A DNA stretch of 6,538 bases from Planctomycetota bacterium (GTDB lineage: Bacteria; Planctomycetota; Phycisphaerae; WQYP01; JAJZKY01), in the NCBI GenBank assembly GCA_021803885.1, contig JAJZKY010000268.1, forward strand, positions 1-6,538. Direction: 5' to 3'. A program made the position numbers and the translations under genes. The number at the start of each line of letters is the position of its first letter. The stretch's first letter is position 1. Positions 1 to 6,008 of this stretch are shown here, one piece after another. A model generated the notes under the pieces. It worked only from the letters and a program-made list of their open reading frames with translations. It was not told the origin of the DNA and ran no database searches.

Positions 1-562
1 CACCCAAGCGGGACATGTCCATTCGATCCAAATGCTGCTCGCACCTGGCTATTCGCCGGTTTGACGCAACAGCCATCGCGGATTTGACAAATGCGCGGAC
101 AACCTTGGCACGCCGGTCTTGCACCTGCTTCGTTAAGGCCGACAGTTCCAGTCCGTCGCCGGGTTTGATATTGTGCGGCAAAGCCTCGAGAAAAACGTCT
201 ATATCGCGAAGTTCTCCGCCGCGCCGCCTCAGTTTTCTTAATAATCGAACTATGACCGCCGCATCGGATTGTTTCACGAACTTACCGGCCGTCAGGACCC
301 CCACTGCTTCCCTGGCCCGACGGGTGGCTACGCGCGATTCATGAATCGCATCGGCATCAGGATGTGCTGCGGCGTGCCGCGCAATATGCCGCACGGCATC
401 AATCCTGCGGCGAATGGTATTGACCAGTTTTTTTGCCAATTCCACACGATGGTGACGCCCGGAAGGCGAATGGCCTCCAACCTTAATCGAGCCAGTGTCA
501 GTGGCGTGGGCCCTGACCGGTCGATGGAGGCGAAGCGAATTTTTCCCGCGCTGCGTATACAT
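1..562 (-). CDS. CHAD-domain protein, N-terminal part (runs off the window)
   Basis: Partial gene: 187 codons are visible and the 3' end lies beyond the left edge. From ATG at 562 the frame is open throughout. Residues 73-87 carry the CHAD hallmark IHESRVATRRAREAV, with His74, Arg77, Arg81 and Arg82. Residues 106-127 carry its second signature, a basic LRKLRRRGGELRD followed by IDVFLEAL. CHAD domains are helical bundles whose basic groove binds inorganic polyphosphate and which often sit on polyphosphate granules; that role is known for the family and inferred here. Residues 1-37 are a basic, His/Arg/Ser-rich, probably disordered leader, so this is a stand-alone CHAD protein without an N-terminal CYTH domain. 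The ATG has only a short AGG six bases upstream, and an in-frame TTG lies two codons earlier, so the start is plausible but not certain. The gene faces away from the rest of the window and is probably unrelated to the lipoprotein units. Confidence 0.87.
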   Translation of the reverse strand, partial: MYTQRGKNSLRLHRPVRAHATDTGSIKVGGHSPSGRHHRVELAKKLVNTIRRRIDAVRHIARHAAAHPDADAIHESRVATRRAREAVGVLTAGKFVKQSDAAVIVRLLRKLRRRGGELRDIDVFLEALPHNIKPGDGLELSALTKQVQDRRAKVVRAFVKSAMAVASNRRIARCEQHLDRMDMSRLG

Positions 563-741
563 ACTCAACCTACAGCAGCATAATCTTGAGTTATGATAAA
601 GTCCCGTCCAATTGTTAAGACGATCCGTCGAAAGGCTCAATGAACTGAAACGGGGCGAGCTGTTGTCGAGTCCGGTGGATTTCCTGAATCGGGCGGCTGA
701 TTTTTTGACACCATTTGCGGATCTGATTCCTAGCAATAGAG

Positions 742-757
742 CCGGAATTAATTCCGG
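742..757. repeat. Perfect 16-bp palindrome
   Basis: CCGGAATTAATTCCGG is perfectly self-complementary with no spacer, centred between 749 and 750; the next pair outward (741/758) does not match. Such a site suits a dimeric DNA-binding protein. No promoter is recognisable beside it, so the role is unknown. Confidence 0.4.
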
Positions 758-773
758 GCTTGGATTCCTCACC

Positions 774-927
774 AATCGCGGACCTGGGGCGGCAGTTGAT
801 TAAGGCTGCTCGCGAACGCTCCTCGCCGAGCTGGCGGGCGTGTGTTCTGGTCCAGGTAGAATCTCGGCAGCGTAAACCGCCACCGGCCCCCGCGATTTGG
901 CCCCTCGGGGTGCGTGCAGAATCGCGG
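774..927. repeat. Three AATCGCGG copies able to form two mutually exclusive stems
   Basis: AATCGCGG occurs at 774-781 and again at 920-927. Its complement CCGCGATT lies between them at 890-897. The middle copy can pair with either flank. The right-hand hairpin (890-897 with 920-927) encloses a small GC hairpin, CCC-CTCG-GGG, at 901-910. The left-hand pairing (774-781 with 890-897) is followed inwards by further G-rich/C-rich complementarity. Competing stems are typical of regulatory leaders, but no U-tract follows and no translated gene starts just downstream, so a functional RNA is speculative. Confidence 0.3.
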
Positions 928-1176
928 ATGGTGATAGAATGGATTTATCAGGTCCGGTCGGCACTTTATTTGGAATGCGAAGATGGTAGCGCTAACCAAT
1001 AGCTTCAATGATGGCAATAATCGCAGCGCCAGGGTTGCGGGCTGCATCTTCTGCGCCCGTCGCGAGACGCCGATCTTTACCATCCCGGGCGATGACGGCA
1101 TGTCAGGGCGGACGCCGAGATATCGCAAAGCTTTCGGAGCAACGAATCGAGATTTTCAATGCGCTTCGGCCAGATA

Positions 1177-1213
1177 TCCCGATTTTGCCAAGGGCTTCCG
1201 TCAGAAATCGGGA
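1177..1213. repeat. 9-bp perfect inverted repeat
   Basis: TCCCGATTT (1177-1185) pairs perfectly with AAATCGGGA (1205-1213) across a 19-nt loop. No T-tract follows on the plus strand and no A-tract precedes it, so it is not an obvious intrinsic terminator. It lies in the gene-poor region. Confidence 0.4.
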
Positions 1214-1265
1214 CAGGCGCCAGGCGGAATTAGTTTGTACGGGTATGCGGGGGCCGGAGCCTTGG

Positions 1266-1316
1266 GCCGTGGATACCGGGCGGTGTTGAACCCGAGAGCG
1301 TGCCTGGGTTCACGGC
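1266..1316. repeat. Compound inverted repeat (possible structured RNA)
   Basis: An inner stem GAACCC (1288-1293) / GGGTTC (1306-1311) has a 12-nt loop. It is flanked by an outer stem GCCGT (1266-1270) / ACGGC (1312-1316). The 3' arms are contiguous and the 5' arms are separated by a 17-nt bulge. The T-arm-like look of GGGTTC was checked against tRNA structure and no acceptor or anticodon arm could be assembled. Function unknown. Confidence 0.3.
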
Positions 1317-1399
1317 GAGGCGCTAAAATATCGAATTCCCCGGCAGTAGTTGAGTCATGGCCGCCCGATTTCAAAGTTTTGAGGACGCGGAAATATTCA

Positions 1400-1424
1400 C
1401 TCCGGGCATGCCCGCCGGAGTTTT
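1400..1424 (+). terminator. Weak terminator-like hairpin
   Basis: CTCCGG (1400-1405) and CCGGAG (1415-1420) form a 6-bp GC-rich stem around a 9-nt loop that itself contains GCATGC, followed directly by TTTT (1421-1424). The T-tract is short and no plus-strand gene ends upstream, so this is only a weak candidate. Confidence 0.2.
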
Positions 1425-1750
1425 GCGCCCCCGCCCTGCCGATCATCCTTGCCAACTGCCGCGCATTTTTCCCCTCGCATGGGTTGCCTGGGCTCGGTTG
1501 CGTAAGGCTCAAAGTCCTTTGTGAGCACCCCTGCTGCGGCAGCCGATGCCGCACGGCCGCATCCCGGATCCGCTCGGCGCAGAAAGCTGAAAGAAAATTA
1601 GAATATTGCCTCCAATGCCCCAAGGGTGAGAGCTGTTGCGATATGCGCACGTTTGCGAGGATGTACCGTGTTGACATAACGCTGGAATTGGGCACACCGG
1701 ACCGCACGCTTGCAGCCGTGCTTCGTCAGGTTGCAACCCCGAGTCGCTGC

Positions 1751-1757
1751 AGGGAGG
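1751..1757 (+). promoter_or_regulatory. Strong ribosome-binding site for the 1765 lipoprotein
   Basis: AGGGAGG lies seven bases before ATG at 1765. It is the best Shine-Dalgarno match on the plus strand of this window and fixes the start of the lipoprotein gene. Confidence 0.75.
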
Positions 1758-1764
1758 TTGTGTA

Positions 1765-2424
1765 ATGCGAACCGGTTTTGTGTTTCTTACCCTGGGTGTC
1801 GTGTACCTCACCCTGCCCGGTTGCGGCGAGCACGGCGGCGTAGGACGTGGCTTGGCACATAAACCCCGCCCCCCTGCCGGCAGTGTCTCGAATAGCGTGC
1901 CCCGAAGAACCCCCGCATATAGCGACCGTCGGCGAAGCGAGTTGGCGAAGTTGCTCTACGAAAAAATCTCTCATTGGCTCCCAGGACTACGGCATAAAAT
2001 ATCTGCTTATGCCCTGATTATTGACACCCGTACGCCCAACGGCCGGATACCGACCCCTCCACGCTGGAGGTCCGGCTGGAGCGAGAGCGACGCACATGGA
2101 ACGCGATTTTCGGCGGATTGGGTAAGCGGGAATGACGAACTCTTCGCGGAAGTATATCTCCGCTCACGCGGGCGTTATGGCCTAATTAAACTCCCGCTGC
2201 TGAATTTTATTTGGGATGGTCACCGTTGGCGTAGCGTGTGCCCGAGTTCATGGACGAGCGCCGACCGACGCAAGTTCCGGCATTTCGTCTACCTGACCCT
2301 GGCAGGAAAGCTGCCGACAACGATCAAAGGCATCCAAGCATTGCTACCCGGGTCGGCCAAAATTCGCCCCCTGCACAGAACCGCCCACGTTTCGATCGGA
2401 CCACCAGCCCAGCCCGGGCGATGA
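1765..2424 (+). CDS. Predicted lipoprotein, family not recognised (219 aa)
   Basis: The start is fixed by AGGGAGG seven bases upstream. Residues 1-20 form a compact signal peptide, a hydrophobic stretch ending in the lipobox LPGC with Cys20 as the predicted lipidation site. The +2 residue is Gly, so the mature protein should go to the outer membrane. Residues 21-55 are a Gly/Pro/Arg-rich linker. Residues 58-75 look helical, and the core (about 80-185) alternates hydrophobic strands with Trp- and Tyr-rich segments such as FIWDGHRWRSV at 148-158, suggesting a small mixed alpha/beta periplasmic domain. The tail from about 196 is basic and Pro-rich. The only other cysteine is Cys159. I recognise no family or catalytic motif. 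The Sel1 gene follows on the same strand after 62 bp with no terminator visible, so the two are probably co-transcribed. The gene reading is well supported; the function is unknown. Confidence 0.78.
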   Translation: MRTGFVFLTLGVVYLTLPGCGEHGGVGRGLAHKPRPPAGSVSNSVPRRTPAYSDRRRSELAKLLYEKISHWLPGLRHKISAYALIIDTRTPNGRIPTPPRWRSGWSESDAHGTRFSADWVSGNDELFAEVYLRSRGRYGLIKLPLLNFIWDGHRWRSVCPSSWTSADRRKFRHFVYLTLAGKLPTTIKGIQALLPGSAKIRPLHRTAHVSIGPPAQPGR

Positions 2425-2486
2425 CGCTGCGGAGCTTATGTAGGATCTGTTTGAAATAATTACCGGAGTCTTCCATTGAGGCGCTT

Positions 2487-3719
2487 ATGGTAGTAAATAT
2501 CCGCAATAGCCCGGTAAGACTCCTTTTGTCCGCTCCTGCACTGCTCGTGCTTACGGGCGTCGGCAACGCAGCAACGGCTACGCCTGCAGCGGTGCGGCGG
2601 CCGGATGTGGTGGATTACCAGCGGGGGCTGCAAGCTCGAAGGGACGGCCATTACAGAGCGGCAATGAAGCTTTTGGAGGAGGCGGCGAAATCAGGCAGTG
2701 GCGAAGCGGAGTACCAAATTGGAAGGCTTTATGAGCAAGGCCAAGGCGTTATCCGCAATTACCAGGCGGCAATACATTGGTATCGAAAGTCTGCCGCTAC
2801 AGGGGACGGCCGCGCCGCGCTACGGCTTGGCAGATTGTATGAGAGGGGGCTTGGTGTTACCCGTAGTCTTGGAAGGGCGGCCATGTGGTACGCCAAATCA
2901 GCAAAAATGGGAGATATGGCGGGGCTTGGAAAGATCGGGCGCCTCTCCAAAAGTAAGGTTTTTTCTGCAAAATACCGCAAAGACATACTTGGCTTCCTCA
3001 AGGCGGGTGCAGCCTCAGGAAATCCCAACGCGATGATGGCACTTGCTGGACTCTATGACAACGGGTGGTTGGTGCCGGCGAGTTCGCGACGAGCCATCGG
3101 CTGGTACCACAAGGCCGCCAATGCGGGTAATCCCCTGGCAATGATATTCCTCGGTCAGAGCCGTGAATTCGGCTGGGGGGGAAAGGCTAACCCGGAAGAT
3201 GCGTTTGCGTGGTATCACAAGGCGGCTGTGGCCGGGAACCCGCTGGCAATGAATTTGGTCGCGATCGCACTTGAGCACGGGACCGGCGTCAAGCAAGACT
3301 ATGGACGGGCGGTGTTCTGGCTGCGGAAGGCGGCGGCGGTGGGGAACGCGGGCGCAATGGGCGAAATCGCGGCACTCTATGAATCCGGCAAAGGCGTGCC
3401 CCAGAGTTACCAGAAGGCGATGGTCTGGTTTCGGCGAGCGGCCGCACGCGGCGACGCATGGGCGATGATAGGGATCGGCGACATGTATGTGGGTGCCATG
3501 GGTGTTCCGCGTGACAGCCTCAGAGGGATTGACTGGTACAAGATGGCGGCGGCGCGAGGGAACACGTCTGCGATGACAGATATCGCCGGTCTCTATGAGA
3601 CTGGATTTGGCGTTCCACGAAGTGAAAAAAAGGCCGAGAAATGGTATCGCAAAGCAGCGGCGGCGGGCGACCTCGCAGCCAAAAGGGAACTGGCGCGCCT
3701 GCGAGCTAAAAGGCACTGA
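2487..3719 (+). CDS. Exported Sel1-repeat (SLR) solenoid protein, 410 aa
   Basis: GAGG (2478-2481) five bases before ATG supports the start. Residues 1-28 look like a Sec signal (basic start, hydrophobic LLLSAPALLVL, then Gly/Asn/Ala), placing the protein in the periplasm. Residues 35-69 form a TPR-like capping helix pair. Residues 72-395 are nine Sel1 units in an exact 36-residue register. The unit-ending GD/GN pairs fall at 106, 142, 178, 214, 250, 286, 322, 358 and 394. The Trp of the WY/WF/WL motif falls at 98, 134, 206, 242, 278, 314, 350 and 386, replaced by Phe at 170. Typical GVxxxxxxA turns are seen (for example GVPQSYQKA and GVKQDYGRA). Unit 3 (144-179) is degenerate and lacks the GxGV turn. 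Sel1 proteins are alpha/alpha superhelical scaffolds for protein-protein contact, used in signalling, envelope functions and some effector-immunity pairs; the partner here is unknown. It follows the 1765 lipoprotein gene and ends 2 bp from the convergent gene. Confidence 0.95.
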   Translation: MVVNIRNSPVRLLLSAPALLVLTGVGNAATATPAAVRRPDVVDYQRGLQARRDGHYRAAMKLLEEAAKSGSGEAEYQIGRLYEQGQGVIRNYQAAIHWYRKSAATGDGRAALRLGRLYERGLGVTRSLGRAAMWYAKSAKMGDMAGLGKIGRLSKSKVFSAKYRKDILGFLKAGAASGNPNAMMALAGLYDNGWLVPASSRRAIGWYHKAANAGNPLAMIFLGQSREFGWGGKANPEDAFAWYHKAAVAGNPLAMNLVAIALEHGTGVKQDYGRAVFWLRKAAAVGNAGAMGEIAALYESGKGVPQSYQKAMVWFRRAAARGDAWAMIGIGDMYVGAMGVPRDSLRGIDWYKMAAARGNTSAMTDIAGLYETGFGVPRSEKKAEKWYRKAAAAGDLAAKRELARLRAKRH

Positions 3720-3721
3720 TG

Positions 3722-4765
3722 CTACCCTTTTACATCCCGCCGTAACCACGCCAGGTCGCGCAGCAAAAACCGAGTCAATTCCGGCCGCGCAGTTGCTTGG
3801 CCGATCATATCCGACAAAAGCATGTCCAACCGCCTGCGACGGCGCACATTCATACACGAAATTGCCGCCGGGGCATCGCCCCAAACCACAATTTTACCCA
3901 AGCACCGCACCAGCGGGACCCGCTCGATTGGCGGAGCGGCCAGTGTAGCGGCGACCAAGGCGGCCACCAAACGGCGTCGCGCCACCGGCTTGGTGCCGCG
4001 TAGCGGAATAAGCCCCGGTGCCGCACGCACTCCGATCACCATCGCCGCTTGGCCGAGCGGGTGACGGCCAAACGCCGCAGCGACTTTGTTTAGGGCATCC
4101 TCCGCCGACGTGATGCCAGCACGATTGCTGTGACACCGCTCCCACACATCCGCTTGCGTCTCGGCCGTCCGAATCGCGGAATCAATCACGTTATTTTTGT
4201 GCCGTCCACCGGCTGTTGTTCTCAGTCGAGTCAGGCTCACGAGGTCATCGACGGATTCGACAAGGGGATCACTGCGTCCCCAGAGCACCCAGATTTGCGT
4301 CGAGGCCACCCGGCCCAGAACTGACGAATGGGGTTCGTACGCCGCCGGATATAGAATTACCAGCAATTCACTCCCCCGCTTGAGCGCCCGCGACTGGGGA
4401 TCCCAGAAAGGCCTTGCGGGCATGGCAATGGACATAGTTCTATTCCCGTAGTAGATTCTCAGTCGGTGACTAGCTGGCCCGTAGATCGCTTGCTCAACGC
4501 GAACGACCAGATAGCCCAAGTTGGACCACTCGACTACAGACGGCAGGGGCTCGCACCGCAGGACGCGCACCGTGTAAATTCTGGCGCGGTGCCTGATCGC
4601 CCGCAAGATGCGAGATTGCGTTGCCACGCGCAAAGAGAATTGGTGCCAGGGGATCCGGGGTTTGGCACCGGGCTGTTTATGTGCGCAAGCGGTACAGCCG
4701 CTGAAGGCGGCTGTGACGACCAAGCCTGCAAGAAAAGGCGCTACAACGATCGTAAATCGCCGCAT
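3722..4765 (-). CDS. Predicted outer-membrane lipoprotein, family not recognised (347 aa)
   Basis: The start is ATG at 4765, with GAGG seven bases upstream (4776-4773). Residues 1-24 are a lipoprotein signal: RR, a hydrophobic VVAPFLAGLVVTAA, then FSGC with Cys24 lipidated and Thr at +2. Cys27 close by is not in a lipobox. After a short linker, residues 61-165 look strand-rich, with alternating hydrophobics (YLVVRVEQAIYG at 85-96, LRIYYGN at 102-108, ELLVILYPA at 133-141). That pattern is common in small beta-barrel domains of secreted proteins. Residues 190-347 are mainly helical and Arg/Ala-rich, with Cys211, Cys288 and Cys304 and the basic tract RRRRRL at 308-313. I recognise no family. 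The layout (signal, linker, beta part, helical part) resembles that of the next gene upstream on this strand. The stop codon lies two bases from the convergent Sel1 stop. The 157-bp gap to the upstream gene shows no clear terminator or promoter. Confidence 0.85.
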   Translation of the reverse strand: MRRFTIVVAPFLAGLVVTAAFSGCTACAHKQPGAKPRIPWHQFSLRVATQSRILRAIRHRARIYTVRVLRCEPLPSVVEWSNLGYLVVRVEQAIYGPASHRLRIYYGNRTMSIAMPARPFWDPQSRALKRGSELLVILYPAAYEPHSSVLGRVASTQIWVLWGRSDPLVESVDDLVSLTRLRTTAGGRHKNNVIDSAIRTAETQADVWERCHSNRAGITSAEDALNKVAAAFGRHPLGQAAMVIGVRAAPGLIPLRGTKPVARRRLVAALVAATLAAPPIERVPLVRCLGKIVVWGDAPAAISCMNVRRRRRLDMLLSDMIGQATARPELTRFLLRDLAWLRRDVKG

Positions 4766-4922
4766 TGATAATCCTCACGCAATTGTGTTGTCCCCGGTAC
4801 CGCACAAGTCCCACAGGCCGAATCCTTAAAAGATACGGAGTAGGCCCTTCGTGCCCAGCAGATGCAGCTGCGCGCCGGGACAGCCGCTATATGGCACGCA
4901 CATGGCAGTACGGTATCGTATC

Positions 4923-5993
4923 TCATCGTGATGCGCCCTTCGCTGGCAAACGTCCAAAGTAACGCGACAATGCACCCGCTTCCCGGCCCCGTGTGTACAT
5001 TCTCAATCTGTCGCTTTCCCAGTACACCTTTGCTGCCAGTATTCGCAGGATGAGCCCGGCACCAAGGGACTGTCTATCGATCCTGAGAGGACGCGTCGCG
5101 ACATAAGTTAACCAAGCCGTTCTGTTAATTTCCGCTGCGCCGAGCTTCGCTATCGCAAATTGTGTCCGTATTGACGGGGGTGGCTTTTCCCGCCAGCGAC
5201 GTGCCAGGCGTCCACCGGGCGTCTCGTATGATCGCCGCTGTCCGCGCAGCGACAGCTCCTCGCGGAGCCAGCACCCCAATGCCCATTCGCAATAATTGGT
5301 TGAACGCATCAGATGCCTGGCGGAACGCAGCGTGGCCGTCAGCCTGAGGCTGCCGTTCTTCCGAAAATAGTGGCCCATCGCTTGCATTCCAGCCTTTACC
5401 TCCTTTATCCGGCTTGGCGCTACGACAATCGGCGCGAGAAATCCAATCGGGGCAAGCCCGTAAGTGTAGCGGTACGGGGCACCTTTCCGTTTGGAGGGTA
5501 ACGCCGCCGTCACCCAAGCAGTCCCCAGTTTGATCTGCGGGATCGCAAACTCGTAACGCTGGCCTGGCCGTGCCGACGCGAAAAGGCCGTTCTCGCCCGT
5601 AATCGTTATGATATTACCGTTCCGCTGGTCACCCCAACTATCACAGAGCACGCGCTCTTTATACGTGACCCGGTGAATGGCCCCGAACCGGGCCCGTGTA
5701 ACACCCAAGACGACGCCCAGCAGGAAGTCACATTTCCTCCGGTCGTTCGCGTGTCGTTCCAGCCCGAACCTACATCCTCTCCACGTCCACAACACATTCG
5801 AGCTATCGCCCGGAAAGGACACCGGCGGAAGGGGGAACAGCGTGGTTGGCGCAGCCTTCGCCGTTGGCTTGCCTTTGTGTTCGCAGCCAGCGGCGGCCGA
5901 TGCAGCCGCAGCCAACGCCAGAAAAATTATGGATAAACGCAGGCCTCCTGGCCGGGTGAACCGCTTCGCAATATTCAGACAACTAAACTTCAT
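4923..5993 (-). CDS. Predicted outer-membrane lipoprotein, family not recognised (356 aa)
   Basis: From ATG at 5993 the protein has a long basic n-region (K10, R11, R14, R19), a hydrophobic LSIIFLALAAAASA and a lipobox AAGC with Cys37 lipidated and Glu at +2. Residues 40-66 are a Lys/Ala/Pro linker. Residues 67-190 look strand-rich with Cys74, Cys88 and Cys117, which could form disulfides (ITITGENGLFASA at 129-141, YEFAIPQ at 147-153). Residues 195-350 look helical, with Cys235 and Cys241. I recognise no domain. The start is uncertain: upstream of 5993 there is only a poor TTGG, whereas a perfect AGGAGG lies inside the frame at 5949-5944 with no ATG, GTG or TTG at a useful distance, so I keep the ATG. 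The gene starts 15 bp after the small MCxxC gene and is probably translated from the same message. It precedes another lipoprotein gene of similar layout. Confidence 0.85.
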   Translation of the reverse strand: MKFSCLNIAKRFTRPGGLRLSIIFLALAAAASAAAGCEHKGKPTAKAAPTTLFPLPPVSFPGDSSNVLWTWRGCRFGLERHANDRRKCDFLLGVVLGVTRARFGAIHRVTYKERVLCDSWGDQRNGNIITITGENGLFASARPGQRYEFAIPQIKLGTAWVTAALPSKRKGAPYRYTYGLAPIGFLAPIVVAPSRIKEVKAGMQAMGHYFRKNGSLRLTATLRSARHLMRSTNYCEWALGCWLREELSLRGQRRSYETPGGRLARRWREKPPPSIRTQFAIAKLGAAEINRTAWLTYVATRPLRIDRQSLGAGLILRILAAKVYWESDRLRMYTRGREAGALSRYFGRLPAKGASR

Positions 5994-6008
5994 ACTAAAC
6001 CAACGAGC

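Larger units (their letters stand above)
563..1764. other. Long gene-poor region with several inverted repeats
   Basis: About 1.2 kb separates the CHAD start from the next convincing start codon. The open frames here (for example 983-1765 plus and 1201-1707 minus) read as Arg/Pro/Cys-rich composition with no recognisable motif, and most begin without a ribosome-binding site. I see no tRNA, rRNA or transposase remnant. What stands out is self-complementarity: a perfect 16-bp palindrome, a set of repeats able to form alternative stems, a 9-bp inverted repeat and two further hairpins, each listed separately. The region must hold the promoter for the lipoprotein gene at 1765. The best candidate is TTGCGA (1653-1658), a 16-bp spacer and CATAAC (1675-1680), 4/6 in each hexamer. 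It could be decayed coding sequence, an unannotated RNA gene, or both. Confidence 0.6.

Noticed and set aside
612..803. Plus-strand frame starting with TTG (63 codons)
   Set aside because: Contains some plausible helix-like sequence, but has a TTG start, no ribosome-binding site and no recognisable family.
1266..1316. Possible tRNA T-arm (GGGTTC) near 1306
   Set aside because: No acceptor stem, D arm or anticodon arm can be assembled around it.
687..1370. 11-bp inverted repeat AATCGGGCGGC (687-697) / GCCGCCCGATT (1360-1370)
   Set aside because: Separated by more than 600 bp; several such pairs are expected by chance in a window of this size.
1671..1676. Perfect -35 consensus TTGACA
   Set aside because: No acceptable -10 hexamer at 16-18 bp (sequence there is GC/AC-rich), so it is not called as a promoter on its own.
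769..1707. Minus-strand open frames 769-1128 and 1201-1707
   Set aside because: Composition and lack of start signals look non-coding; no recognisable segment.
983..1765. Long plus-strand open frame of 260 codons
   Set aside because: No ribosome-binding site at its start, Arg/Cys/Pro-rich composition with no motif, and equally long frames on the opposite strand; most likely chance in GC-rich DNA. Only its last 40 codons are discussed as a finding.
3015..3884. 289-codon minus-strand open frame opposite the Sel1 gene
   Set aside because: Shadow of the Sel1 repeats: Cys/Arg/His-rich, periodic only because the real gene is.
4741..4926. 61-codon minus-strand frame whose ATG overlaps the stop of the 356-aa lipoprotein (ATGA)
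   Set aside because: The overlap suggests coupling, but the peptide is Cys-rich without a motif and runs out of frame over the start of the next lipoprotein gene; probably chance.
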